A stretch of 64,000 bases of DNA from a virus. The stretch spans positions 124,001 through 188,000 of the IMG/VR virus record IMGVR_UViG_3300005613_000002; one strand, written 5' to 3'. The translations under genes were made by a program, and so were the position numbers. Below the pieces are notes generated by a model. It had not been told where the DNA came from. It saw only the letters and a list, made by a program, of their open reading frames with translations, and searched no databases. Below, one piece after another: positions 1 through 7,105 of the stretch. How positions within the stretch are numbered: the stretch's first letter is position 1; each line of letters starts with the position of its first letter.

Positions 1-117
1 AGTCGCATATATAAATTATGTAATAATATTTTAAATTTCGAAGATTATAGATTTTCATATAATCAAGTAAAAGCTGAAACAAAAGTAAGTGATTGGATAA
101 TTGAAGAAATTAAATAA
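1..117 (+). CDS. C-terminal end of a gene cut by the window edge
   Basis: An open frame runs from base 1 to a TAA at 115-117 and encodes the last 38 residues (ending VSDWIIEEIK) of a protein that begins outside the window. The fragment is too short to name. Its position 5 nt before the next start codon suggests the same transcription unit. Confidence 0.6.
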   Translation, partial: SRIYKLCNNILNFEDYRFSYNQVKAETKVSDWIIEEIK

Positions 118-122
118 AAACA

Positions 123-521
123 ATGAAATATAATTTATTCTTAGATGATGTTAGAAACCCGATTGATTGTGTATACTACATGTATACACCAATATATACT
201 AGTGTTGACTGGGTGATAGTTAGAGATTATAATTCTTTTATTAAAATAATTAAAGAAAATGGTTTACCTGAAATAATCTCCTTCGATCATGATTTATCTG
301 ATGAACATTATGACCCAAAAATGTATCATGAATCATATGATGAATTATATGATTCATTTAAAGAAAAAACTGGTTACGAATGTGCTAAATGGTTGGTAGA
401 TTATTGTATTGATAATAATGAATTTCTACCAAAAAAAATATTAGTACATTCAATGAATCCTATTGGTAGACGAAATATTGAGTCTTATTTCGAATCATAT
501 AATAAATCATTAAAATTATAG
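123..521 (+). CDS. Receiver-like domain protein, probably cyclic-phosphate processing (RNA repair)
   Basis: 132 aa, single domain. An N-terminal LFLDDVRNP motif, a central SFDHDLSDEH motif and a C-terminal VHSMNPIGRRNI motif match the pattern of the stand-alone receiver-like family proposed to process cyclic phosphates at RNA ends (LDD-R, DHDL, HS-N-G--N). The Asp and His positions would form the active site. The RNA ligase at 11.8 kb would be a natural partner in tRNA or RNA repair. Family assignment is from motif memory; the reaction is inference. Confidence 0.65.
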   Translation: MKYNLFLDDVRNPIDCVYYMYTPIYTSVDWVIVRDYNSFIKIIKENGLPEIISFDHDLSDEHYDPKMYHESYDELYDSFKEKTGYECAKWLVDYCIDNNEFLPKKILVHSMNPIGRRNIESYFESYNKSLKL

Positions 522-590
522 TTTAATAATTATTTTATTAAGTTCTTAATTTTTATATTTTCTTTTGTATTTATTTAAAAACACAATATT

Positions 591-2012
591 ATGAAACATA
601 CAAGAGAAGCAATAGGAGTAACATATGATGAATTAACAACTTTAATTGGGTCTGCTAGTTTAACTGTAGGACAAACATATAAAATTACTGATTATCAAAC
701 TGTTCATTATTTAATTGATGGTGATGGTGGTGATGTGGTTTTAGAAGGTGGAACAGGTGATACTGTCGTTCATACAGGAAATACTGAGGCATTAGTTGTA
801 ACAGCACTTACTGGTGAAGAATTATCACCAATTGCATATAGTGAAGAATATCTATATGATATTATTCATTATGATTGGAATCCTAATAATTGGTTGTTTG
901 ACTTAGGTTTTAGTGCTTATGATGAAGCAGTAGTAACAGGATTTAAAGGTGTTATTTATTATAGAGAAGACACACAAAATAATAATATTTTCGGATATGA
1001 TTTCCGTAATGTAATGAATCGTAGATGGGTATTGGATTATGGAGAATGGACAGGTACAACAACATATAATTTTGCTGATAAGGTTCAAGTAGAAGGTGAT
1101 GGTCTTTATATGTCAACAAAAAATAATAACACAGACAATGCAGTTAGTGCTACAACATATTGGGATAAAATTGTTGATTATTCTAATTATTCATATTGGT
1201 GTTTAAATTCTGGTGATGCACAAGATATTGAAGATTATATTGATTCATTAACATTTAATGATAGTGAAGGTTCTTATGAGGATATTGTGAAAAATAATAT
1301 ATTCACTACAAATAAAGACAATACAGACATAGGAATGAGTCCAACTAATTCTATTTTGGATAATAATGTGTTTTATTTATTAGATGATGGAGCATTTAAT
1401 TTATCAGGTAATAAGTTTGGTGTTTATTTTCAATGTAACACTATTGATGGGAATTATTTCAATAATAACTCATTAGGTAATAATTGTAGTTCAAACACTA
1501 TAAGTCGTAATTTTGAGAATAATAAAATTGAAAATTCATTTAATGGTAATTTTATTGGTTATTCTTTTGATTCTAACATTATAGGAAATTATTTTCAAAC
1601 TAACACAATTGGAAGTGGTTTTGGTAAAAATTTAATTGGGAATTATTACCAAAATAATATAATTTCTGATGGTTTCATAAGTAATATAATTGGAAATTAC
1701 TTTTCAGGAAATGATGCAATTGGAAGTGATTTTGCTGAAAACTCAATTGGTAGTGATTTTCAAAGTGTTGAAGTTGGGACTGGATTTACTAATAACACAA
1801 TAGCAAATAGTTTTAAAAGTTCTTTTACTGTTGATGATTTCCATAATAATACAATAAAAGATGATGTTACTAGCATTAATTTTGCTTCAATGACACATGC
1901 TTATGAGGATTATAATTGTGAAGTGTTTTTAACTGCTAATGATGATTATAGATTATCATATTTTAATGCAAGTGATGTGCTTACTATTGTAGCTACAACA
2001 GGAATGAAATAA
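591..2012 (+). CDS. Beta-helix repeat protein, probable virion or host-recognition component
   Basis: 473 aa. Residues 1-60 hold a GQTYKITDYQT segment seen in Bacteroidetes phage structural proteins. From about residue 270 to 420 the sequence becomes an Asn/Ile/Gly/Phe ladder of about 10-12-residue repeats (N-x-IG--F--N), the usual signature of a right-handed parallel beta-helix as in tail spikes or adsorption proteins. No signal peptide. Function is inferred from fold only. Confidence 0.6.
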   Translation: MKHTREAIGVTYDELTTLIGSASLTVGQTYKITDYQTVHYLIDGDGGDVVLEGGTGDTVVHTGNTEALVVTALTGEELSPIAYSEEYLYDIIHYDWNPNNWLFDLGFSAYDEAVVTGFKGVIYYREDTQNNNIFGYDFRNVMNRRWVLDYGEWTGTTTYNFADKVQVEGDGLYMSTKNNNTDNAVSATTYWDKIVDYSNYSYWCLNSGDAQDIEDYIDSLTFNDSEGSYEDIVKNNIFTTNKDNTDIGMSPTNSILDNNVFYLLDDGAFNLSGNKFGVYFQCNTIDGNYFNNNSLGNNCSSNTISRNFENNKIENSFNGNFIGYSFDSNIIGNYFQTNTIGSGFGKNLIGNYYQNNIISDGFISNIIGNYFSGNDAIGSDFAENSIGSDFQSVEVGTGFTNNTIANSFKSSFTVDDFHNNTIKDDVTSINFASMTHAYEDYNCEVFLTANDDYRLSYFNASDVLTIVATTGMK

Positions 2013-2035
2013 TATTAATAGAAAAATAAAATTTT

Positions 2036-2536
2036 ATGAAATCAATAATTGACTTAGATAAAAGAAAAGTTCTTGTAATTGCAAGAGCAACTGCTAAACG
2101 TTCAAATATTGCATTACCAACAAAAGATAATATAGTTGAAGACGAGGGAGTTTATTATATTGATCTTAATATAAGTGATTCTGAACAACTAAATTTACCT
2201 ATTGGTTTAGAAAAAAATGTTTGTGATGCTGATAATAAAGATGATATTTTAGCTGAACTAAAAAAAGAATTAAAAGCTATAGAAAATTTTAATTTAAGTG
2301 AAAGTGAAAAAAATACTGTAACTAAAGTTAAATCGGTTAAAAAAAAAACTAAAAGGACTAGAAAGTTTGTAATTAAAACAGCATCAAATGATGAACCATA
2401 TTTTTCATTGGTTGCATCAAATGGTCAAGTCTTAATGACATCTGAAACGTACAGTACTAAACAACAAATGCAAAATACATTAAACACTTTAATAGGTAAA
2501 CAAATGCCAACAAAAGTTATTAATGAATTAGAATAA
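2036..2536 (+). CDS. YegP/DUF1508-like domain protein
   Basis: 166 aa, 23 nt after the preceding gene, so probably co-transcribed. Residues 1-70 are unassigned; a Lys-rich linker (about 95-110) precedes a C-terminal domain whose core (EPYFSLVASNGQVLMTSETY) matches the YegP/DUF1508 pattern of a beta-strand, NG turn and SE-Y signature. Biochemical role unknown. No start-codon ambiguity. Confidence 0.55.
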   Translation: MKSIIDLDKRKVLVIARATAKRSNIALPTKDNIVEDEGVYYIDLNISDSEQLNLPIGLEKNVCDADNKDDILAELKKELKAIENFNLSESEKNTVTKVKSVKKKTKRTRKFVIKTASNDEPYFSLVASNGQVLMTSETYSTKQQMQNTLNTLIGKQMPTKVINELE

Positions 2537-2577
2537 TGAAAATAATTTAAAAAAAGTTTGCATTTAATGTAACATTT

Positions 2578-2606
2578 TATACCTTTGTACCGTATTTAGA
2601 TTAAAG
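2578..2606 (+). promoter_or_regulatory. Promoter of tRNA block 1 leader (TGTAAC-N17-CGTATT)
   Basis: TGTAAC at 2578-2583 and CGTATT at 2601-2606, with an embedded host-like TACCTTTG. Almost the same promoter occurs at 22449 before tRNA block 3. Confidence 0.6.
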
Positions 2607-2649
2607 CACTATAAAAATGTGCAATTAAAAATTAATGATAAAAATAAAA

Positions 2650-2766
2650 ATGATGAAAAACTTGATGAACATATTAGCAATTGTAGTGATGTTGGATGCT
2701 GTCCTATTATGGGATGATGCGGAAGAATTATGTAATGTCGGGTTTAAATCTAAAACAGGTGTATAA
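2650..2766 (+). CDS. 38-aa leader-type peptide ahead of tRNA block 1
   Basis: ATG ATG start, TAA stop; one hydrophobic stretch (LMNILAIVVMLDAVLLW) then an acidic tail. It lies between a strong promoter (2578) and an intrinsic terminator (2787-2821), an arrangement repeated before the two other tRNA blocks. It may be a real micro-protein or simply the leader of the tRNA transcript. Confidence 0.45.
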   Translation: MMKNLMNILAIVVMLDAVLLWDDAEELCNVGFKSKTGV

Positions 2767-2786
2767 ATAATACCTATAAGATAAAT

Positions 2787-2821
2787 AAAAAACCCGATTT
2801 AGAAATGAATCGGGTTTTTTT
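2787..2821 (+). terminator. Intrinsic terminator before tRNA block 1
   Basis: Inverted repeat aacccgattt / aatcgggtt followed by seven T. Sits between the 38-aa ORF and tRNA-Asp, so the tRNA block needs read-through or its own start. Confidence 0.8.
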
Positions 2822-2859
2822 GTGTTTAAAATTGTTGTTCTTTGAAATGTTGGGAATTT

Positions 2860-2936
2860 AGTGCGTTAGTTCAGTTGGTTAGAATATCGGTCTGTCACAC
2901 CGAAGGTCGTGGGTTCGAGTCCCATACGCACTGCCA
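2860..2936 (+). tRNA. tRNA-Asp (GTC)
   Basis: Full cloverleaf: acceptor agtgcgt/acgcact, anticodon arm tcggt-ctgtcac-accga, T-arm gtggg/cccat. G discriminator and an encoded CCA, which most tRNAs here lack. Confidence 0.95.
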
Positions 2937-2937
2937 A

Positions 2938-3050
2938 AGGTTAGTAATATTGACGATTAACCATCTGATGTATGATGTTTCCTTAATGAAATTGAAAGGT
3001 GGACGCTCTTGTGGTGAGAAGTGGTCTCTATGATAAAGTAATTGAAAACA
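2938..3050 (+). repeat. 113-nt spacer repeat, copy A
   Basis: About 85 percent identical to 3436-3548 and exactly the same length. Both copies follow a tRNA 3' end and precede another tRNA. Contains ggtta/taacc pairing. No ORF; may be a duplicated precursor spacer or a small RNA. Confidence 0.75.
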
Positions 3051-3056
3051 AATTAT

Positions 3057-3128
3057 CGACTGCGTAGTATAATGGCTAGTATGTCGCACTGTCTATGCGA
3101 AGGAGGGGTTCGAATCCCACGTGGTCGG
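3057..3128 (+). tRNA. Divergent tRNA-Asp-like gene (GTC)
   Basis: Acceptor cgactgc/gtggtcg and anticodon arm tcgca-ctgtcta-tgcga read GTC, but position 37 is T and the T-stem keeps only about three pairs. Possibly a decaying second tRNA-Asp. Confidence 0.5.
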
Positions 3129-3144
3129 CTGGAGGTCGTTTTTT

Positions 3145-3353
3145 GTACCTTTTACTGTTATTGCAGTAAAAAGTACTATATAATGGTACAATACTGTGAT
3201 TTTGATAGTATTTTACTGTTATTGCAGTAAAAATAACAAGATATAGTGCATTATAATGTGATTTGTCTGGATATTCCAGAAGTAAACGCATTATTTTACA
3301 CAAATATTGATTAAAGGTGCAAGATAATGCACTTTACGTCTGGAGATTCCAGA
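3145..3353 (+). repeat. Four-hairpin intergenic cluster
   Basis: Two copies of the hairpin ttttactg-ttattg-cagtaaaa (about 3150-3171 and 3210-3232) and two of tctgga-N-tccaga (about 3265-3280 and 3339-3353), paired by type. No coding potential; could be RNA-processing or transcription signals between tRNAs. Confidence 0.6.
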
Positions 3354-3360
3354 TAATAAT

Positions 3361-3431
3361 GGCGCATTCGTCTAGTGGCAGGACATAAGACCTTCAATCT
3401 TATCGCAGGGGTTCGATTCCCCTATGCGCTA
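3361..3431 (+). tRNA. tRNA-Glu (TTC)
   Basis: Acceptor ggcgcat/atgcgct, anticodon arm taaga-ccttcaa-tctta giving TTC; T-arm canonical. Residue 33 is C instead of the near-universal T. A73, no CCA. Confidence 0.88.
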
Positions 3432-3435
3432 CTAG

Positions 3436-3548
3436 AGGTTAGCAGCAATGACGATTAACCATCTGATTTGTGAGGTTTCCTTGATGAAATTGAAAGGTGG
3501 ACGCTCTTGTGGTGAGAAGTGGTCTCCATGATTGAGTAATTGAAAACA
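3436..3548 (+). repeat. 113-nt spacer repeat, copy B
   Basis: Second copy of the 2938-3050 element; see that entry. Lies between tRNA-Glu and tRNA-Leu. Confidence 0.75.
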
Positions 3549-3553
3549 TAAAT

Positions 3554-3628
3554 GGCACGGTAGACCAATTGGCAGAGTCATCAGATTTAAATCCTGTAAT
3601 AGTGTGGGTTCGATTCCCATTCGTGCTA
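3554..3628 (+). tRNA. tRNA-Leu (TAA), weak anticodon stem
   Basis: Acceptor ggcacgg/tcgtgct, Leu-type D-arm and loop tttaaat (TAA). Only about three anticodon-stem pairs hold and the variable arm is short for class II. A better Leu(TAA) lies at 8545. Confidence 0.7.
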
Positions 3629-3639
3629 CGATTAAATTG

Positions 3640-3676
3640 CAATTAATTCTTAACAGGTTCGATTCCTGCTCGTCAT
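3640..3676 (+). pseudogene. tRNA 3' half remnant
   Basis: A T-arm-like aacagg-ttcgatt-cctg followed by ctcgtca stands alone, with no convincing D or anticodon arm upstream. Looks like debris of a lost tRNA. Confidence 0.35.
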
Positions 3677-3722
3677 GATTAATTACTTGATGGGATGGTG
3701 TAATGTGGTATAACACAAAATG

Positions 3723-3792
3723 TTCGGGTCTTCTAACGGCTAGGAAGCAGGGTTTTCATCCCTGTAATCGGGGTTCGATTCCCCGTCCGAAT
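3723..3792 (+). tRNA. tRNA-Glu (TTC), second copy
   Basis: Acceptor ttcgggt/gtccgaa, anticodon arm caggg-ttttcat-ccctg, T-arm cgggg/ccccg. T discriminator. Different body from the 3361 gene. Confidence 0.9.
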
Positions 3793-3811
3793 ACAAAGTA
3801 GATTAATAATC

Positions 3812-3853
3812 TGTCGTAGGTTCTACATGGGTGCGCACCCTACTACGACACCA
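3812..3853 (+). other. tRNA-acceptor-like hairpin ending in ACCA
   Basis: gtcgtag (3813-3819) pairs with ctacgac (3843-3849) around an inner gggtgcgcaccc palindrome, and the 3' end reads ACCA. Could be an acceptor mimic, processing signal or terminator; no poly-T follows. Confidence 0.45.
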
Positions 3854-3969
3854 TTTTACCAATTAATTTAGGTGATTAACCTAATAAAATAATACATTAA
3901 CTATTATTTAATATTTAAAATAGGTTTTATAACATGTTTTACCCTATTTATCATTTCAAATTAAATTAT

Positions 3970-4143
3970 ATGAAAAAAATGAAAAGAATTTTAATAGGAA
4001 TTTTACTTACATTAATTGTTATTATGTGTATGGGAATGTTTATAACTTCAATTAATAATTATGAAAATGATGATTCATTAATTGAGATAGAAAAACCTTT
4101 AATGGTTGAAGATTGGATGTTAGATGAAAACTACTTTAATTAA
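3970..4143 (+). CDS. Small single-pass membrane protein
   Basis: 57 aa. Residues 4-27 (from RILIGILLTLIVIMCMGMF) form one hydrophobic helix, followed by an acidic tail. The ATG at 3970 is preferred over an earlier in-frame codon because it puts the basic KKMKR directly before the helix. Function unknown. Confidence 0.6.
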   Translation: MKKMKRILIGILLTLIVIMCMGMFITSINNYENDDSLIEIEKPLMVEDWMLDENYFN

Positions 4144-4247
4144 ATTAGTAGTTTTGGGATTCAATTTCATACGAAGACAAAATGTGGATTATTTTCCACT
4201 TTGTTAAATATTTTCAACAAAGTTTGAGTATTTATAATAAAAAGAAA

Positions 4248-4775
4248 ATGAAAAAATGTTTAATTTATGGTTTATATTGTCCTTTTTTAGATGAACCACA
4301 TTATATTGGGAAAAGTAGTACATCAATGGTTAGACCATTATCACATTTAAATAAATCACATTCTAATGAAATAAATGAATGGGTGAGACAATTAAAATTT
4401 TTAGGTTATAAACCAATTATTAAAATTCTTGAAGAATGTAATATTAATAATGTTGATGAAAAAGAATTATTTTGGATTAAAAAAATATCTAATAATGGTT
4501 ATTATTTATTAAATAAATCACATAATAAAATTGATTTTATTTTAAATAAAAAGGAATATAAATTCAATGATGACGATATTTTAAATGTTGCGGATATGAT
4601 TAAACAAAAAAGAAAAGAATTAAATTACACTCAACTAGATGTCTCAAATTTATGTGGAATCAATAGAAGTACATATATTGAAATTGAAAAAGGCAGTAAA
4701 AAAACTACGTATGGTAATTTAAAAAAAGTTTTAAATGTTTTAGGTTATAAAATAAAAATTGAAAAAAATGAATAG
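4248..4775 (+). CDS. GIY-YIG nuclease domain fused to XRE-type helix-turn-helix
   Basis: 175 aa. Residues 1-95 carry a GIY-YIG-like fold (LIYGLYC ... HYIGKSSTSMVRPLSHL, then E72-area catalytic Glu region and a final NKSHN). Residues 105-170 form an XRE/Cro helix-turn-helix (IKQKRKELNYTQLDVSNLCG ... STYIEIEKG). Homing GIY-YIG proteins normally carry NUMOD domains, so an XRE fusion is unusual. It overlaps the next gene, another XRE protein, by 8 nt, suggesting a coupled pair. Start at 4248 chosen because it begins the nuclease motif; the upstream in-frame stretch has no conserved sequence. Confidence 0.65.
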   Translation: MKKCLIYGLYCPFLDEPHYIGKSSTSMVRPLSHLNKSHSNEINEWVRQLKFLGYKPIIKILEECNINNVDEKELFWIKKISNNGYYLLNKSHNKIDFILNKKEYKFNDDDILNVADMIKQKRKELNYTQLDVSNLCGINRSTYIEIEKGSKKTTYGNLKKVLNVLGYKIKIEKNE

Positions 4776-5073
4776 AATAATTTTATTACCTAAAATTATT
4801 TCTAAATTAGAAATAATGGGTGAAAATATTAAATTAGCAAGATTACGAAGAAAGTTATCTGTTGAACAAGTTTGTGAAAGAGCAAACATATTAAATGAAA
4901 CATTAGTTAATATAGAAAATGGTTCTCCAAATGTTTTATTTGGTCATTATGTTTCAGTGCTTATTACACTTAATCTTGTTAATGATATATATAATATTGC
5001 TAATGATGATATATTAGGTAGAAAATTACAAGATATTGAATTATTAAATAATTCCAAAAATTCACCAAATTAG
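4768..5073 (+). CDS. HipB-like XRE transcriptional regulator
   Basis: 101 aa. Helix-turn-helix KLARLRRKLSVEQVCERANI followed by ENGSPNVLFGHYVSVLITL and a C-terminal DDILGRKLQDIEL, the layout of Bacteroidetes HipB-type antitoxins. No HipA kinase lies next to it; the only partner is the overlapping GIY-YIG/XRE gene. The ATG overlaps the upstream stop region, implying translational coupling. It probably represses its own operon. Confidence 0.7.
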   Translation: MNRIILLPKIISKLEIMGENIKLARLRRKLSVEQVCERANILNETLVNIENGSPNVLFGHYVSVLITLNLVNDIYNIANDDILGRKLQDIELLNNSKNSPN

Positions 5074-5093
5074 GAGATTTCTGGCAAATTTTT

Positions 5094-5167
5094 GCTCCCT
5101 TAATTCAGTGGTTCAGAAATCCTGTTTTACAAGCAGGAAGTCGCTGGTTCGAATCCAGCAGGGAGCA
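5094..5167 (+). tRNA. tRNA-Val (TAC)
   Basis: Acceptor gctccct/agggagc; anticodon arm cctgt-tttacaa-gcagg; T-arm gctgg/ccagc. A73, no CCA. Confidence 0.95.
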
Positions 5168-5168
5168 C

Positions 5169-5222
5169 AATTATTGGTAAATAAACCGATAAAGTATATT
5201 TATTGGTAAATAAACCGATAAA
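5169..5222 (+). repeat. Tandem 23-nt hairpin repeat
   Basis: tattggtaaataaaccgata occurs twice, about 31 nt apart; each copy can fold (attggt/accgat). Lies between tRNA-Val and a small ORF. Confidence 0.7.
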
Positions 5223-5260
5223 CATCATCATTGATTCATAGGATTTAGTATATTTGTTAT

Positions 5261-5416
5261 ATGAATATAGGGATTCCATATGAATTAATTAAAATCTACA
5301 ATAATGATGGTATTGACTTGATGATATATCAACCAATAAGATTTATAGATTCATTTGATTATAGTTATCATCATGATTTTTATACTGTTGATAGATTTAT
5401 TTATCGAGCATTTTAA
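5261..5416 (+). CDS. 51-aa protein abutting tRNA-Leu
   Basis: ATG at 5261, TAA at 5414-5416, directly touching the first base of tRNA-Leu (5417). The product (MNIGIPYELIKIYNNDGIDL ...) is aromatic and acidic with normal codon use for the window. Function unknown. Confidence 0.5.
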   Translation: MNIGIPYELIKIYNNDGIDLMIYQPIRFIDSFDYSYHHDFYTVDRFIYRAF

Positions 5417-5497
5417 CCTCAAGTGGTGGAACAGGTAGACACGTATGCCTAAGAAGCATATGCCATTGGCGTGTGGGTTCGACTCCCACCTTGAGGA
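5417..5497 (+). tRNA. tRNA-Leu (AAG)
   Basis: Class II; acceptor cctcaag/cttgagg, anticodon arm tatgc-ctaagaa-gcata. A at position 34 is rare in bacteria outside Arg(ACG). Confidence 0.92.
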
Positions 5498-5503
5498 CAA
5501 TAT

Positions 5504-5584
5504 GCGGAAGTGACATTAAAGCGAATGGTAGAGTGACTAGCCTTAGAAGCTAGGGTTTTGTGGGTTCGACTCCCACCTTCCGTA
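5504..5584 (+). tRNA. tRNA-Leu (TAG)
   Basis: Class II; acceptor gcggaag/cttccgt, anticodon arm ctagc-cttagaa-gctag. A73. Confidence 0.92.
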
Positions 5585-5602
5585 CAAAAATTAATAAAAA
5601 AT

Positions 5603-5630
5603 TGTAACAATTTAAATATATTTACGTATA
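5603..5630 (+). promoter_or_regulatory. TGTAAC-N16-CGTATA promoter
   Basis: TGTAAC 5603-5608, CGTATA 5625-5630. Would drive the Ala/Ala/Trp-type tRNA segment. Confidence 0.6.
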
Positions 5631-5751
5631 TTTAAAAAAATTGTCGAAATGCGAGTGAATGTTATTTTTCTTATTTAGCTATATAGATAAATAAATAGTA
5701 CCAGCAGTAGCCATTGATGTACAGGTGGTGTGTAGTAAAGTAAACAATTAT

Positions 5752-5825
5752 GGGGCAGTAGCTTAGATGGATAAAGCATCTGATTTGCATTCAGAAGACC
5801 GTGGGTTCGAGTCCCATCTGCTCCA
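5752..5825 (+). tRNA. tRNA-Ala (TGC)
   Basis: Acceptor ggggcag/ctgctcc; anticodon arm tctga-tttgcat-tcaga; T-arm gtggg/cccat. A73. Confidence 0.94.
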
Positions 5826-5983
5826 CAAAAAGAGGATTACTAGGATAAGCTATGGCAGTGACCTTATTGTAATGAGTAAAAAACATAAGGTAGTTACCCT
5901 TAATATCCTTCCTCTTTTACCTAATTATCATCGGAAGGTGATATTCGCATCAGAATAAAGTTCGAACATAAAACTGATGTGTT

Positions 5984-6056
5984 TCCGACATAGCGCAGTT
6001 GGTTAGCGTACTCCCGTTAGAGGGAGGGGTCACTGGTTCGAGTCCAGTTGTCGGTA
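5984..6056 (+). tRNA. tRNA with aberrant anticodon loop
   Basis: Acceptor tccgaca/tgtcggt, D-arm gcgc/gcgt and T-arm actgg/ccagt are fine, but the anticodon arm pairs best as ctccc-gttaga-gggag with a six-base loop. Identity cannot be assigned: TAG or GTT could be presented. Confidence 0.7.
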
Positions 6057-6171
6057 CAGGAGGGGTAGTTTATAAGGATTCCTATTGATACGGATGAAAA
6101 CTCAACATGGTGACGTTAGTAGAATGAATGAAACCAGTAGTAAATCTACATACGCTATAAAACTAACAAAT

Positions 6172-6243
6172 GGGGCATTAGCTCAGTGGCTAGAGTACTA
6201 CGCTTGCACCGTAGAGACAAGAGTTCGATTCTCTTATGCTCCA
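6172..6243 (+). tRNA. tRNA-Ala (TGC), second copy
   Basis: Acceptor ggggcat/atgctcc; anticodon arm ctacg-cttgcac-cgtag. Body differs from the 5752 gene. Confidence 0.93.
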
Positions 6244-6358
6244 CTAATCCATGAAATAAGGCAGGTAATATGAAATCCTGTGATAATAGGGTAACGTGTC
6301 TGTCAATGTTGAGAGATAAAACAGGTATTCCCTGTCACGTCCTATTATCGATTACATA

Positions 6359-6367
6359 AGTATTTAT
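6359..6367 (+). promoter_or_regulatory. AGTATTTAT late-like motif
   Basis: 15 nt before the start codon at 6383; one of about a dozen copies placed just upstream of genes. Confidence 0.5.
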
Positions 6368-6382
6368 GTTAAATATAAATTT

Positions 6383-6865
6383 ATGGATTATTTACTTATT
6401 TTATTTATCATTTTAGTTACTATTTTTGTAACATATATTTCAACAATTATTTTAAAGTATGGTGTATTACCATCAGTTTCTGATAGTTATTATCATTTAC
6501 CCAAAAAATATAATTTTTTATTTACATTATTTTGTTGGAGTTTCGCTATACCTACATTAATTATTGGTGTTGAATTAACTGATAATTTTTTAATGTTTCT
6601 TGCTGGTGCTGGTATTTGTTTTGTAGGTGCTGCTGCACAATTTAAAGAAGAATTAACAAAACAAGTACATACATATAGTGCATGGGTTGGTGTAATAAGT
6701 AGTCAATTATCAATTATATTTGATTTTAAAATGTATTATGTATCAATACTTTTTTTATTACCATCATTATTATTAATGATATTAAAACCAAAAAATTATA
6801 CATTTTGGATTGAAATAATTGCATTTTCATTAATTTGTTATGTTTTAGGTGTTAATATATTATAA
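6383..6865 (+). CDS. Multi-pass membrane protein
   Basis: 160 aa with about five hydrophobic segments (roughly 4-26, 45-65, 70-88, 100-118, 122-138, 143-158) and short loops. A charged loop FKEELTKQVHTYSAW sits mid-protein. Resembles small integral membrane proteins of unknown function in Bacteroidetes phages. Lies between tRNA genes with its own late-like motif. Confidence 0.65.
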   Translation: MDYLLILFIILVTIFVTYISTIILKYGVLPSVSDSYYHLPKKYNFLFTLFCWSFAIPTLIIGVELTDNFLMFLAGAGICFVGAAAQFKEELTKQVHTYSAWVGVISSQLSIIFDFKMYYVSILFLLPSLLLMILKPKNYTFWIEIIAFSLICYVLGVNIL

Positions 6866-6866
6866 T

Positions 6867-6949
6867 ACGCAAGTTGCCGAGTGGTTAAAGGCGATGGTCT
6901 CCAAAACCATTCTCGAAAGAGTTCGTGGGTTCGAATCCTACCTTGCGTG
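6867..6949 (+). tRNA. Long-variable-arm tRNA with Trp anticodon (CCA)
   Basis: Acceptor acgcaag/cttgcgt, anticodon arm atggt-ctccaaa-accat (CCA, Trp codon UGG), T-arm gtggg/cctac, G73. The variable arm folds as ctc-gaaa-gag, a class II feature normally confined to Ser, Leu and Tyr. Either an unusual tRNA-Trp or a Ser-type body reading UGG. Confidence 0.8.
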
Positions 6950-6955
6950 CAAAAA

Positions 6956-7047
6956 TTACCTGATATTACCAGATAGAAATAACTAACTGTTTAATATCAG
7001 GTAGTTACCATTTATTCTATTGCCAGATATTGCCAGATAGTAGAATT
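6956..7047 (+). repeat. Inverted and direct repeats upstream of the 7.1-kb gene
   Basis: acctgatatt (about 6959) pairs with aatatcaggt (about 6994), and ccagatattgccagatag-type repeats follow at 7021-7040. Immediately precedes the promoter at 7051. Confidence 0.5.
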
Positions 7048-7050
7048 ATT

Positions 7051-7078
7051 TGTAACATTTATTTGTTTTATGCGTATA
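7051..7078 (+). promoter_or_regulatory. TGTAAC-N16-CGTATA promoter
   Basis: TGTAAC 7051-7056, CGTATA 7073-7078; 28 nt before the 7106 start. Confidence 0.7.
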
Positions 7079-7105
7079 TTATAGTAAATTTGAAAAAAAT
7101 TAAAC

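Noticed and set aside
2842-3303. Several 60-75-codon ORFs over the tRNA block
   Set aside because: They overlap tRNA genes on either strand and have no start signals; they are shadows of tRNA sequence.
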